Counted from the stretch's first letter, positions 30,164 through 40,361 are shown. The stretch is 64,000 nucleotides of DNA from Leishmania donovani (GCF_000227135.1 NC_018257.1:565777-629776); one strand, 5' to 3'. Numbers and translations are program-made. Notes: generated from the sequence alone by a model not told the origin.

Positions 30164-33079
30164 ATGGGCACCTTTTTGTCCCGGCAAGAAGAACTTTTCC
30201 TCCGCCGGCAGTGGCCAGAGTTGCTCGAGGCGGCCATGGCAGCAGACACGGCCGCACTCTCGGCTGACGCGACAAGCGGGCGTGGTGACGGCGGCAAACC
30301 CCGGAGCATGGGCGACGCAGCGCCACAGCAAAAACGTGCGGGGCGAGTCAAGAAAGGGGACTTCCGCCTCTCCTTTCAGGAGTGGCAAGCCTTCCTGTCA
30401 GTGTTAGAGCTGCAGAGTTTCAAGTCGAGCGGCGCCCCCTCCGACCTATGCGCTTCCCTCTCCCCGGCGCAGCTGCATGTGCCTGCTGTGGCCCTGATGG
30501 TGCACTTGTGCGTGTGGTGGAGAGGAGCCATTTCCGCTGGCGTGCTGGGTGAGCGCGTCGAGCAGCTAGTGCGGCTTGTGGCGGACGTGCAACATCCCGG
30601 AGAGCATAACACGGCGAGCACGTGCTTGAGCAGCGGCGCCCGACCCAGTGCAGGCAGTCACGACGTTGCCGACGTCGGACAGGGGTCTGAGGACACCCCA
30701 AGTAGTCGCCGTGCAAGGCTGGCGCGCTTTGTGAAGCAGCGCATCGTTGAGCGTTCCAAGCGCGGCTCAAGCCCCTCCGCCGCCGCCGCCACGGCCGAAG
30801 ACGAAGAGGAGCTGTCACTAGACACCTTCGCGGACATGGTGGGACTGACACAGCAGCTACTAGAACAGGAAGGTGTGCTAACTACTGGCACCACAGGTGC
30901 CACTGAAACCTCCAGCGCGCAGGGCATGCGCACCTTTGAGCTTTACGACGAGAAGATCAACAACGCTGAGGCACTCAAGCAGCGTCCTATCTTGGCGGTT
31001 GTGATGGTACTGGTGCTCGCTGTGTACGCTAGCAAGATTGTAGCGCGCCCAGAGCTCGCCGCGCGCAGCGTGGCGCACTTGGAGGCTCTTGAGAAGATGA
31101 TGGTGCTGGGCAGCAGTGATGGCAATCGGAGCGGAGCTGCTACTGTTGCCCTCCCTCGTCCGACAACGTCGTCGCCATCGACACTGGCCGCGCTTTGGCC
31201 CCTGACGGGTGAGCTTGAAGTAGCCCTCGTGCATCGCCAGCACGAAGCCGACGCCGCGCGCTGCTCCTCCAACGAAGGCGAAGAACTTCGCTCCACGCTT
31301 CAGCACATGCATGAGAAGCGGATGTCGCTTCAGCAAGACAGCTCAGCCGCGAAGGACGCGACCCCGAGCGAGAGATGGGCAGCCGGGGCCTCGCAGTACA
31401 TTGGCCAGCGCCCAATCTGGGCTGCCCTGCGCTCCCACTTTCTCTCAGCCGGTGTCTTCGATGCAGACAAGCCGACAGTGCTGGTGTTCTTCGGCCCCTC
31501 CGGCTACGGCAAGTCGGAGTTGGCAAAGCGGGTGGCCAGCGTGCTGCACGGAATTCCAATGCCAGAGCTCGAGGCCTCCGGCAAAATGGTGTACATTCAC
31601 ATGCCGTCCTTCTGCACCAAAGACAGCATCTATTCTCTCGTCGACCCGCCAGCCGCTCATGTCGGCAGCGGTATCCTCCTTTCCGCCCTGCAGAAGCACC
31701 CGGACGCCGTCGTGGTGCTGGACGAGTTCGAGAAGAGCACGGCGGAGGCTATTAACAACCTGTGGCTGTCCGCCTTTCAAAAGAACGGTGTGCTGCGTTC
31801 GCTGAAGGAGGCGAGCCGATCCGTCTCCACGGTGCGCGCAACCTTCATCCTCACCTGCAACATCGCGGCGGAGGGCATTGCGGCTAGCGAACGCCTCTAC
31901 CTCAATGCGTCCCCGGCAGATCAAGAGAGGATTCGGGCGCTTTTCCAGTTGCAATGCAAGAACGTGTGCCAGGAGACCATGGGGGACCCTTTCGTCAACC
32001 GCGTGGATCACTTCTTCCCCCTCATGCCCTACACACGTGCTGAGCGGCGGCAATTTGTGTGCCTCCTGCTCGAGCGACTTCTGACGAGTCAGGCTGAGAA
32101 GGGACGCACCATCTACGCTACACCGGGGTTTGTGGATGTGATGGTGGAGCGCCTCCACACCTTCCACGCCGCCACGCTGGAGGTGGCTGTGCGGACGCAA
32201 GTCGTGCGGATGGCACACGAAGGGTGGACGTCTGGGGTGCTCACAGTTGAGCGCCGTGTCGCCGGTGGCACCGTGGCGGTGCTGCTGCCTGCGACAAGGT
32301 CGGAGCTCATGAAGCACACGACACCCGCCTCTTCATGCCCAGCGTCGACCACGGGTGGTTGTACTGCTGCCCGCTTGAGCAACGACGGCAGCGACGACCT
32401 CGCCGACGTAGGCGGCCGCTCGCTTTTGGTCGAGGCGTGGGAGTCGCTGCCTGGTGGTCCGCAATCGCTGGCGCAGTGGGCGGTAGCGGGGGGAAGAGAT
32501 GGTCGCGCATCTAGGACCGCGGACGAGGACGACACCTTGAGTCCACCGAAAGTGACTCTGGCGCCTTCGACGGACCGGCGAGACACCAGCCTGTCTTCCG
32601 CGGCACCCTCCACCACAATGTTGCCGACACCCACGCCAAGCTGTGCTGCGCCGCCTGCCGTCAGCGCACCCGCTTTAGAGAAGGAATACAAGTACGAGTG
32701 TTTTACCGACAAGGTTCGCATTCTGGAGCTGCAGAAGGAGCTGGATACGATGCGGGAACTGCTGAAGCAGCGTGACTTGGAGATCGATACACTGAAGGAC
32801 AAGATCTTGCTGCTGCAGAGGGCGCTCGCGTTGGTGCTCCTTTCACTGCTGGGTTGCCTCTTCCTCATGTCGCTCATCATTGGGCTTAAGTTGACGCTGC
32901 TCTTTGCCTTGGTCATAGCAGGCTGTCTCGTGTTTGTGCTCGGTGTTCCTCTGTCTTTCCTGCTCGACGCCGTGCGCGGGCTCTTCCACTTGCTGGGTCC
33001 CTACAAGGCCGGAGGGCTGCTCCTCCTTCTGAGTGCGTGGCTGGCGCGGGCATCTCGGTCGGCCGCGTCGTGCTCGTAG
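30164..33079 (+). CDS. Clp-type AAA+ ATPase with C-terminal coiled coil and membrane anchor
   Basis: 971 aa. The single ATPase module resembles the second domain of ClpA/ClpB (AAA_2): Walker A GPSGYGKS at 444-451, Walker B with D520-E521 in a Val-Val-Leu-Asp-Glu-Phe-Glu-Lys context, and sensor-1 N566 in a Thr-Cys-Asn motif. The ~400 residues before it are helical with disordered Ser/Ala-rich inserts and one hydrophobic stretch near 275-295. Residues about 685-835 are low-complexity, about 840-885 form a strong coiled coil, and 887-960 are very hydrophobic (two to three spans), with a short basic tail. Bacterial Clp proteins are soluble, so the anchored form points to unfolding work at a membrane; which membrane is unknown. 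Torsin-like proteins are an alternative comparison, but the Walker A here is Clp-type. Confidence 0.82.
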   Translation: MGTFLSRQEELFLRRQWPELLEAAMAADTAALSADATSGRGDGGKPRSMGDAAPQQKRAGRVKKGDFRLSFQEWQAFLSVLELQSFKSSGAPSDLCASLSPAQLHVPAVALMVHLCVWWRGAISAGVLGERVEQLVRLVADVQHPGEHNTASTCLSSGARPSAGSHDVADVGQGSEDTPSSRRARLARFVKQRIVERSKRGSSPSAAAATAEDEEELSLDTFADMVGLTQQLLEQEGVLTTGTTGATETSSAQGMRTFELYDEKINNAEALKQRPILAVVMVLVLAVYASKIVARPELAARSVAHLEALEKMMVLGSSDGNRSGAATVALPRPTTSSPSTLAALWPLTGELEVALVHRQHEADAARCSSNEGEELRSTLQHMHEKRMSLQQDSSAAKDATPSERWAAGASQYIGQRPIWAALRSHFLSAGVFDADKPTVLVFFGPSGYGKSELAKRVASVLHGIPMPELEASGKMVYIHMPSFCTKDSIYSLVDPPAAHVGSGILLSALQKHPDAVVVLDEFEKSTAEAINNLWLSAFQKNGVLRSLKEASRSVSTVRATFILTCNIAAEGIAASERLYLNASPADQERIRALFQLQCKNVCQETMGDPFVNRVDHFFPLMPYTRAERRQFVCLLLERLLTSQAEKGRTIYATPGFVDVMVERLHTFHAATLEVAVRTQVVRMAHEGWTSGVLTVERRVAGGTVAVLLPATRSELMKHTTPASSCPASTTGGCTAARLSNDGSDDLADVGGRSLLVEAWESLPGGPQSLAQWAVAGGRDGRASRTADEDDTLSPPKVTLAPSTDRRDTSLSSAAPSTTMLPTPTPSCAAPPAVSAPALEKEYKYECFTDKVRILELQKELDTMRELLKQRDLEIDTLKDKILLLQRALALVLLSLLGCLFLMSLIIGLKLTLLFALVIAGCLVFVLGVPLSFLLDAVRGLFHLLGPYKAGGLLLLLSAWLARASRSAASCS

Positions 33080-33641
33080 GGAACTCACAGGCAAAGATGC
33101 GGCGCAATCAAGGTGGAAGAATGTCGATGCTGCTATGCTTTTTCTTTGCGTATATGTGTGCATGTGTGTGTGTGTGTGTGTACTTGGAGTTTTTTTTTGC
33201 CGAGAACACCGATACATACCACCATCACCACCCTCGCAACAGCAACGAAACTAGTACGGCTACGCACAAACTGCATCATCGCCGGCGACGCTCCCTTCTC
33301 TCTCCATCTGGTATTCTACAGGTTTGCCCACGTGCAGTCCATAACGGTACACGAGAGAGTGATGAGGGCATCAAGTGCAGGGACGCACCAGCAGCGACCG
33401 AGTGAGCCATGGAGCGTGCTTCAGTGCCCAGGCAGCCTCCTTTCTCTCCCCTTTCCACTTGCTTTCGGCTTTCTGTATTGCTTTTCGTGTGTCGCAAGAG
33501 GAACCGGAACGTCCGCATCGTCGTCATCCCTGCGGGCCGGTGGATCCCCCCTCCAAAAAAAAGAAAGAAAACACGACGAGCGTTTGCACCGACAAGCACC
33601 ATCATCCACATAATCGCGCGGAGACGGAGACCGAGACCGCC

Positions 33642-33697
<56 letters not shown>

Positions 33698-33769
33698 GCA
33701 GCGTGGGCGTGTAGTGCCTACTTATCTTGCTCGCTCGCTCTCTTTTTAAGCAGCCAACATACCGCGCAA
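33080..33769. other. Non-coding spacer with long AC microsatellite
   Basis: 0.7 kb with a TG run near 33164-33181 and a 25-unit AC array at 33643-33692, just before the RAB28 gene. Confidence 0.6.
33643..33692. repeat. (AC)25 microsatellite
   Basis: Uninterrupted AC dinucleotides; a CT-rich tract follows at about 33720-33748 and probably leads to the RAB28 splice acceptor. Confidence 0.95.
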
Positions 33770-34477
33770 ATGGAGAGCGGCAGCGATTCCTCCGAAGAGG
33801 GGGCCATGCAGTTTAAGGTGGTTGTACTGGGCAACGGTGCCGTTGGCAAGACTTCCCTCATCCGCCACTTCTGCGATAGCGGCTTCACGAAGAGCTACAA
33901 GCAGACCATCGGAGTGGACTTCTACTCGCGCAAGGTACAGCTGCCGCACAGCCACCCCCCTGTAACGCTGCAGCTGTGGGACATCGGCGGGCAGCAAATC
34001 GGAGGCAAAATGCTGGCCAACTACATCTACGGCAGCCACGCAGTATGCCTCGTATATGACATCACCGATCTGAACTCCTTCAAGGATCTTGGCGACTGGA
34101 AGGAGTGCGTAGACAAGGTGTTCGCAGATGCGCCGGCCGTGGACAAGCCCAAGATGGTACTCGTGGGAAACAAAGTCGATCTCCCCAATCGGCAGGTTAC
34201 AGACGAAAATCAAGCAGCCTTTAGCAAGAACTTCAGCATGCCGCACTGCACCGTGTCGGCACAGTCTGGAGAGCGGGTGAACGCCATGTTCACTCGCATC
34301 GCCGCAACACTGGCGGGGGTGGAAATGAAGCAGCAGGATTTGGATTTGGCAGATCGCGTTGCAGCAAATGTGGTGAGCCGACCAGAGGAGCGGCAGTCGG
34401 CGCCGCGGGCGCTGGTTCTGCAGGCAACCAGCAACTCACAGGGAAAACGAAAGAATGGCGACTGTGCGGTCATGTGA
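33770..34477 (+). CDS. RAB28: RAB28-like small GTPase
   Basis: 235 aa. G-domain motifs: P-loop GNGAVGKT (21-28), switch-II region WDIGGQ (70-75) followed by the Ile-Gly-Gly-Lys-Met-Leu block characteristic of RAB28, NKVD (134-137) and a Ser-Ala-Gln G5 motif. The WDIGGQ (instead of WDTAGQ) and the C-terminal CaaX box (C232-A-V-M, predicted farnesylation) separate it from ordinary Rabs with geranylgeranylated double Cys. In T. brucei, RAB28 has been linked to lysosomal/late-endosome traffic, and in other eukaryotes it is a BBSome/IFT-associated ciliary GTPase. The N-terminus is acidic; Met13 is an alternative start but would leave the first strand at the very end. IFT46 lies about 19 kb downstream. 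Confidence 0.94.
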   Translation: MESGSDSSEEGAMQFKVVVLGNGAVGKTSLIRHFCDSGFTKSYKQTIGVDFYSRKVQLPHSHPPVTLQLWDIGGQQIGGKMLANYIYGSHAVCLVYDITDLNSFKDLGDWKECVDKVFADAPAVDKPKMVLVGNKVDLPNRQVTDENQAAFSKNFSMPHCTVSAQSGERVNAMFTRIAATLAGVEMKQQDLDLADRVAANVVSRPEERQSAPRALVLQATSNSQGKRKNGDCAVM

Positions 34478-35769
34478 GGGGAGGGATGGGCCGCCCGTTC
34501 TCGCTCTCCCTCGCCCCCATTTGGCTTTCCCGCAGCACCTCGCTCATGCCGTCCGTCGACCAAGGAGACGACGTTACAGCGCAACCCTCCTTTTCTTGTT
34601 TTGCGGTATCGTCGTCGATGAGCAGCCTCTTGCAGCTGCACCCGCAAGAAAAAAGGGGAAAACCAAAGCAAACAAAGAAAATGTATCACAGCAGCGAAAC
34701 GGAAAGCGAGTAGGGAGGAAAAGTGATAGGAAAGCCTAAGCGAGAGCGTTGCGAGGTTTGCTTGATTGAGTGGCTCTCACCTCTTCTGCTGCTTTTCCCC
34801 CGCGCCCTTTCGATTTTTTCTTTCTTTCTGCACATTGCTTGATTGCCTTTGTGTGGACGTGTGCGCTCGTGCACACTGTCGTGTAAGATGTGGTGGCCAG
34901 CGTTGATTGCGTTCGCGCCGACCGAAGCCGCCTTTTGAGAGAAGGAAGGGGGGAGAGACGGAGGCGAGATACATGCGCCCTTGACCACGCCGCCCCCCCC
35001 TCACCCCACCCAAGCGCATGGATTGCCTGTGCGGGCCGTGTCGTTGGATGCTGCATCATCAATGTGCATCTATATAGTACACACAGACGCAAGCATACAT
35101 TAGTCAAAAAAAAAACGCGCTAAAGTCAATCGTTTCGTCGCCCTTTTGGTGCTGCGGCCGCGTGCCTTTCATCTGCCGCTTAATACTGCTGCCTTCGTGC
35201 GCCTCCTATGTGCTGAAAGCGGCCATAGTGGTGCGAAAGACGAGAGGCGGCGCGAAGGCAATGGGATTTGCCGCCCCCAATCCCTTTCCTTCTTTGTTGT
35301 AAGAAAGGTGAAGAACGTAGCACGTCCCTCGATTCCCCCGGTGATATGGGGGGGGGGTCAGTGCAACAGTTGCACGACTGTTCTCTCTTTTCCGTTGCCT
35401 TCTGTGCTTTCCTGTCTACGTTCTTTTTTGCTTTTCCTTTCAACCTCACGTCTGCGGCACCGGCTCACTCGTCACGTTCTCCGTGCGCAGGTATGCGGGG
35501 AAGAGAACTCGAGAGTACCATTAGCCTTGCTGCGTCGTGTGAAAAAATCAAGTCGCATCACTGTGCCCTCGCCGAGTAGTAGCATAGAGTTTTCAGTTTG
35601 TTCGTGCCTGCCTGTATCTGTAGACGCACTTCCTCCAACGTTTCTACAGGCACGCGTGCGAGTGAGTCTCGCAAAACGCACCAACAGGCTTGCTCAGAGG
35701 AGTCTTCTCACTGGCGCGGCGGCACACACACACACACATGCACACATAGACACCTCGTTATCTGTGGCG
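34478..35769. other. Non-coding spacer
   Basis: 1.3 kb with C7-9 and A9 tracts, a G9 tract near 35348 and pyrimidine tracts at about 35385-35450. An open frame reaching back to 35146 is leader-like and has no ATG preference. Confidence 0.55.
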
Positions 35770-36720
35770 ATGAAGACTCTAGATCAGTGGCTTGAGGATA
35801 GCTCGTCCGAAGACGACGTCGAACAGGTGCAACGCGCTGCCAGCAGCGATGGCGATCCGCCTAGCGCCTCAGGCGGCGAGCATCCCAACGAGTTGCGTGC
35901 GGTCAGCGCCTCGCACAACAGCGGCGGTGGCGCATCCGTGTCCGGCAGTCCCGTCTCGGCGCATACACCGACTACGATGCGCCCAGTGAATCACCCGCAA
36001 GGCGGCCTCTATGGAAGGCAAGAGGAGACCCGCGACAAAATGATGCGTCTACTCGGCGCGGATGCTGTTGCCAAGGCCACGTCTTCAACATCATCAAGCG
36101 CGTCGCCCAACAGTCCCGCGTGGCCCGTAGCTGCAGTGCCAGACCGCAGCCGCTTCCTGTTTGGCGCAACCCCGGTCGGCACTCAGCCCGTGCCGCAGTC
36201 CTTGGGGATACCATCTGTGCTGTCTGGTGGGAGCTTCACCGGCGCCAACGCCGGCTCTCCGACAGGCGCGCTGGCCCGACCGCTGAAGGCGGTCACCCAA
36301 ACAAACACGGCGACCGGCTCCAGTCAACTGCCTGAGGTCGAAAAGACTATGCAGGCTTTCAACGGTGACTCGGCCTACGAAGCGGTAGAAGTGATGGTGG
36401 TCGACCGCGGAACTCAGACAGTGTCGACGGTAGGAACGCAGACCGACCCACTGCCAATGCCCTACGGCGCCTACTATCCAGGACCCTTCGCGCCATCGCC
36501 GTACACTGGCGCTGGCTCGTACGCTAGATGGATGCCGCCAAGTCTGCCACTACCAAGCTACGGCGTCGGCGTGGATGAGCAGCCGTTTCGGCACCACTAC
36601 CACGACTACGAGCAGCGGGAGGCGGCGGAAGCTGCCAAGCTGCGCGGCGAACTCGAGATGATTCAGAATTCAATTGACATGCTGATCGCCCGTTACAATC
36701 TCCCGCCACCGCCAATGTAG
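35770..36720 (+). CDS. Largely disordered protein with three TQT (LC8-type) motifs
   Basis: 316 aa from ATG 35770; the frame is open further upstream but over pyrimidine-rich leader. The N-terminus has a Leu-Asp-x-Trp-Leu motif followed by an acidic Ser/Asp run. Residues about 25-165 are Ser/Gly/Ala/Pro-rich and look disordered. Three TQT triplets lie at 176-178, 215-217 and 223-225; the second has the Arg-x-Thr-Gln-Thr form and the third is Gly-Thr-Gln-Thr-Asp, both classic binding sites for the dynein light chain LC8. Residues about 270-310 form a short helix with Glu/Ala/Leu, and the C-terminus is Pro-rich. LC8 pairs often dimerise a disordered scaffold. Family unknown; a basal body or flagellar scaffold is one guess. 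Confidence 0.8.
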   Translation: MKTLDQWLEDSSSEDDVEQVQRAASSDGDPPSASGGEHPNELRAVSASHNSGGGASVSGSPVSAHTPTTMRPVNHPQGGLYGRQEETRDKMMRLLGADAVAKATSSTSSSASPNSPAWPVAAVPDRSRFLFGATPVGTQPVPQSLGIPSVLSGGSFTGANAGSPTGALARPLKAVTQTNTATGSSQLPEVEKTMQAFNGDSAYEAVEVMVVDRGTQTVSTVGTQTDPLPMPYGAYYPGPFAPSPYTGAGSYARWMPPSLPLPSYGVGVDEQPFRHHYHDYEQREAAEAAKLRGELEMIQNSIDMLIARYNLPPPPM

Positions 36721-37300
36721 TGCACCGTGGTGCCGGTGTTCGTGTGTTAGGTTTCTGTTTTCGAGTGCCCTTCCGGCATTGTCGCGTGTTGCCGGCATGA
36801 CTGCTTCCTCTAATCTACGTACACTCAAATGAACGCTTGACTTTGTGTATGTCCGCCAAACGTGCCACCCACTGCACAAGCCCGTCATTTCCATCCGGCA
36901 CGCGCACACAGAGATGCACTGCGGCACCCCCTCCTCCACTGGGTGACGATTTGTGGGCGAAAGGCTTGCTTGCTGTCGTGGCACAGGCACCCCCAGCTCG
37001 AGTGCGCGAGCCTGTTGCCTCTTGCTGCACTCATGCCTCTTTGTCTCTCTCTCCCTCTGTGCCGTTCTCTGCTGCCCTCACAGCTTTCATGCACCAAGCC
37101 AGCGGAGTGCTCGCAAGTCCTATATAGCCGTTGCCGCTGTTCGGCGCACGTCCCCTCACACTCAAAGCCGATCCTCTGGCAGTCGAAAACTGAGCGGTAA
37201 AGCGCACCGAGCTACACGCCGCCGTGCCCGTGTGTCGACACCTTTTTTTTTTATACGTTGGCATCCCTTTTCTTCTTGCACAGGTTCTTCCGAAGGAGAC
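36721..37300. other. Non-coding spacer
   Basis: 0.6 kb between two + strand genes; ends with a T11-containing pyrimidine tract and CACAG. Confidence 0.6.
37241..37283 (+). promoter_or_regulatory. Trans-splice acceptor of the coiled-coil gene
   Basis: A long T tract, then a CT-rich stretch ending in GCACAG (AG 37282-37283), 17 bases before ATG 37301. This is the clearest acceptor in the window and fixes the start of the following gene. Confidence 0.65.
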
Positions 37301-38476
37301 ATGTTCTCTGCAAAGTACTACGACGATCCGTTCGACGACGACGACAATGATATCTGCTACGCCGAAATTGTGTCGGACGGTGGCGCCGCTGCCGACGCTG
37401 CTGACGCTCGGCCACGCTGCACCTTCGCTCCTTCAACGGTTGCCTTCACTTCGGCGTTGCGTCGCACAAGCGAAACAGCGAAGAGTGGGTGCGGCGCCAG
37501 TACGGAGATACCCCTCTCTACAGTGTACGGATCGCGGAGCGGCAGCGGCCAAGCGGAAAATCTGGAGTACGAGGCGCATATTGAGCAGCTCCGCGCTGAA
37601 CTGAAGGCATCCAACGCAGAAAACAACCGGCTGACGGCCCTTCAGAGCAAACTGGAGTCACGCGTGCGCAGTTTATCTTTTGGGAAAGAGAATGCCGAGC
37701 GCCAGCTGCAACAAGAGAAGGAACGCAACCGCGTCTTGGCGGACAAGGTGTCAGCGTTAGAGGAGGAGCTGGAGCTGATGATGGCACGTGCCAGCTCTGC
37801 CGCGCACCACCGCGGTGCCACGCCCCTCGAGACGAGCAGTGTTCACGACTCCAGAAGTCCTGAAGGGCCGCGCCCCGCAGCACCGCGAACACAGCGACGC
37901 GACCCTAATACCTCTATTGGGCAGTTTATGGCATCCGGCACGCCGTTGGAGCTTTCGCGCAGCCTCGAGCTGAGCCGGTCAACGGCACGACACGCGCCGT
38001 CAGTGGACAGCAGCCGTAGCTTCCACGCCCTGGAGCAGTTACACCACGCGCAAGCAGCTTACGCTGCGTCTCGCGGCGGGCCGCATGAGCGGCAGGGTGG
38101 ATCGATGATGACAGCAGCGTTGCCCCCTACAGGGCTCACAAGCAATGAGCCACAGGGCGCGGTGCCGCCACCTTCTAGCCGGCAGACGCTGCGCAGTCAG
38201 CGGGGGGCCACCGCAGTGCACGAAACTATCACAGCCCAGGAGCAGACTCGGAGCCAGCAGGCGGCCGCAGTGCGGCAGCTGGAGGCGCAGCTACTCCATC
38301 ACTCGCAGCAGCGTGACGAACTGACGAAGCAGCTCGAGCGTCTCGAGCGCATACGCACCCGCACGGTGGCGGACCGCAAAAAGAAGGCGGTGGTCGAACG
38401 TCAGCTCGAGGAGGAAGAAAAGTTCATTGGCCAAATCCGCCTCGAGCTGCGCTCGTACTCAGCGCTAATGCGCTAG
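37301..38476 (+). CDS. Coiled-coil protein, unknown function
   Basis: 391 aa from ATG 37301, directly after a good splice acceptor; upstream open frame to 36953 is discarded. The N-terminus is acidic with Asp runs (residues 8-17). Residues about 87-165 form a coiled coil with Leu/Glu/Arg heptads. The middle (about 165-310) is Ser/Pro/Arg/Ala-rich and disordered, with a Leu-Glu-Leu-Ser-Arg-Ser repeat near 210-225. Residues about 315-385 form a second coiled coil ending close to the C-terminus. No catalytic motif or membrane span. Architecture suits a cytoskeletal or basal body component; nothing in the sequence proves it. Confidence 0.82.
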   Translation: MFSAKYYDDPFDDDDNDICYAEIVSDGGAAADAADARPRCTFAPSTVAFTSALRRTSETAKSGCGASTEIPLSTVYGSRSGSGQAENLEYEAHIEQLRAELKASNAENNRLTALQSKLESRVRSLSFGKENAERQLQQEKERNRVLADKVSALEEELELMMARASSAAHHRGATPLETSSVHDSRSPEGPRPAAPRTQRRDPNTSIGQFMASGTPLELSRSLELSRSTARHAPSVDSSRSFHALEQLHHAQAAYAASRGGPHERQGGSMMTAALPPTGLTSNEPQGAVPPPSSRQTLRSQRGATAVHETITAQEQTRSQQAAAVRQLEAQLLHHSQQRDELTKQLERLERIRTRTVADRKKKAVVERQLEEEEKFIGQIRLELRSYSALMR

Positions 38477-39419
38477 CAGCCTGTAGGGCACGACCTTGCC
38501 TGAAGCACCACAACGCCGCGAGCGCCATTGCCGATGAACAAGGGCAGCGGGTGTTTGTTGTGTAGCTTGGCGCGCCCGACCCCCCCCCCCCTCAGCCGCA
38601 CGGTTGTTGATGTTAATGGAGCTTCCCATATCACCGCCCTGACCCACGTTCCCCCAGCGAAAGAAACAGATAAGGTCAAAGAAACGCAAGAGAGCTGGGC
38701 GAAAAAACCCGCGCGTCGCCCTTCCGCGCCGCCGCGTCCGTCGCGAACGCCCCCCCCCCCTCCTTCCCAGGTCCCCCGGCCGCCGGCCCTTTTTAAAGCC
38801 ACTTCGCCCGCCCCCCTCCCCTTTTGCCGAAGGCCCCCTGCCCCTTTTCCAAAAGGGGCCCCGCGGGCGCGGCCGAGCGGCCCAGGCCTACCCCCTCCCC
38901 CCCGCGCAGCCCGGGCTGGCGGACCGCGAGGNNNNNNNNNNNNNNNNNNNNNNNNNNNNNNNNNNNNNNNNNNNNNNNNNNNNNNNNNNNNNNNNNNNNN
39001 NNNNNNNNNNNNNNNNNNNNNNNNNNNNNNGAGCGCCGGAAGCCCAACGGCGAGCCCACAAGAGCTGCGACCCAACCGATGCCCGCCGCGCGCGCACCGC
39101 CAGCGCGCTACGAAAAAATAACCAGCGGAGATCCCTTCGCACCCGCTTGTAATAATGCTCTCATGCCTGGCATCTTGAAATGGAAGAGCGTGAGACACTC
39201 CGAATGTGGGTCGCGTACTCTCATGGTTGTGTATCAGTGCGCAGCGTCAAGCGCGAATACCCCGCATCTTCTTTAACGCTCCTTTTTCTCGCTCCTCCTC
39301 TCGAATCTATCTGTTCATAGCGCAAGCACGCCTCTACTGTAGGCTGGTCTCCACTCCTACATACCCTGCAGCCACAAAAGTGCCTTTTGCGCAAGGTGCG
39401 ATACGCACCACTGACAATC
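38477..39419. other. Spacer with assembly gap
   Basis: Contains the 99-N gap at 38932-39030. The ~230 bases before the gap (about 38700-38931) are extremely C/G-rich with homopolymer runs, unlike any neighbouring spacer, which suggests poor base calls at a contig end. After the gap the base composition becomes noticeably less GC-rich from about 39100. Confidence 0.6.
38932..39030. other. Assembly gap (99 N)
   Basis: Run of 99 N, the same length as the gap at 354-452, so the length is probably nominal. Confidence 0.99.
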
Positions 39420-40361
39420 ATGAATTTCGCCAAGGGCGCTACCCCGAGAAAGAGCCTCAATTCGAAGCGGAGAAACGGTGCCGAGAAGACCACGGATGTG
39501 CCGAAGGACGCTGTAAAACACAGCCGCACAAGGGTATTGCACGTCTCTGTTACGGATGATACACAAATAGTGAGCATCCCTCGCGACCAAGAAGACCCGT
39601 TCGATGTCTGGGCTGTATACTCTCATGTAGTGTACGCGACCAAGAAGGAGCAACGCTTTCTTAAGCGCTCTCTGCAATCGCGCATCCACGAAAGTATCGT
39701 CCAGTGTTCCAATCTGTTCCCTCTTACGGGCAACGACCAGGAGGGGAAGCAGTCCACCCCCACTGGTAACTCTAGCAGACGCATGAACGCGTCGTTTGTG
39801 TCCACGCTGCAGGCACAAGGCTACGGCAAAAGCATCGCAGCGTGCGCCATGTGTGTGCTATCAGTGTGGCCTTCCTTACCTGTTAAGAACCGACCCCCAC
39901 TCTCTACAAAGGTCCAGAGATCGTTTGAGGCCTTGCAAGCTGGCACACACCTGTACGTTTTCAACGAAAAGCCGAACTCTCCACTACTCTGCGACACAGC
40001 GCTGCGTCTCTTGCACAGCGTTGATCGCGATGAGGTCAGTGTTACCATTTTCAACGCCACCGAGCGTACCGTCATCGATGGGTACATTCCACTCTCGTTT
40101 GTTGTGTCGCTTTCTTTTGGATTGGAGCCAGTCGAGCGGGCGCGGCACCTGAATAAGACCGGCACGATCAAGTGCAGCAACGGCCACCAGACGACGGAAG
40201 AAACGAGCAAGCGAGCCTTCACGCTCCACTGCTCTGCACCTGAGCTGTTTTATGTCACTTTCATCGCGGCAACTCAGGAAGACTTCAACAAGTGGACTTG
40301 TGTCATCGATTACTTTGTTCTCCTTAACTCTTGCTACAGAGCGTACCTGCAGTCGCGCTAG
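39420..40361 (+). CDS. Hypothetical protein with PH-like C-terminal region
   Basis: 313 aa from ATG 39420; an in-frame TTG at 39387 is not a credible start. The N-terminus is basic (Lys/Arg/Ser). Residues about 45-180 contain hydrophobic strands without a named domain. Residues about 195-305 resemble a pleckstrin-homology fold: a Lys-x-Gly-x-Ile strand near the middle, later Phe-Thr-Leu and Ala-Thr-x-Glu-Asp-Phe-Asn-Lys-Trp followed by a C-terminal helix, the Trp being the usual helix marker. This could bind lipids or proteins, but the match is by pattern only. Codon use is less G/C-ending than in the genes to the left, a feature shared with the next gene. Confidence 0.78.
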   Translation: MNFAKGATPRKSLNSKRRNGAEKTTDVPKDAVKHSRTRVLHVSVTDDTQIVSIPRDQEDPFDVWAVYSHVVYATKKEQRFLKRSLQSRIHESIVQCSNLFPLTGNDQEGKQSTPTGNSSRRMNASFVSTLQAQGYGKSIAACAMCVLSVWPSLPVKNRPPLSTKVQRSFEALQAGTHLYVFNEKPNSPLLCDTALRLLHSVDRDEVSVTIFNATERTVIDGYIPLSFVVSLSFGLEPVERARHLNKTGTIKCSNGHQTTEETSKRAFTLHCSAPELFYVTFIAATQEDFNKWTCVIDYFVLLNSCYRAYLQSR

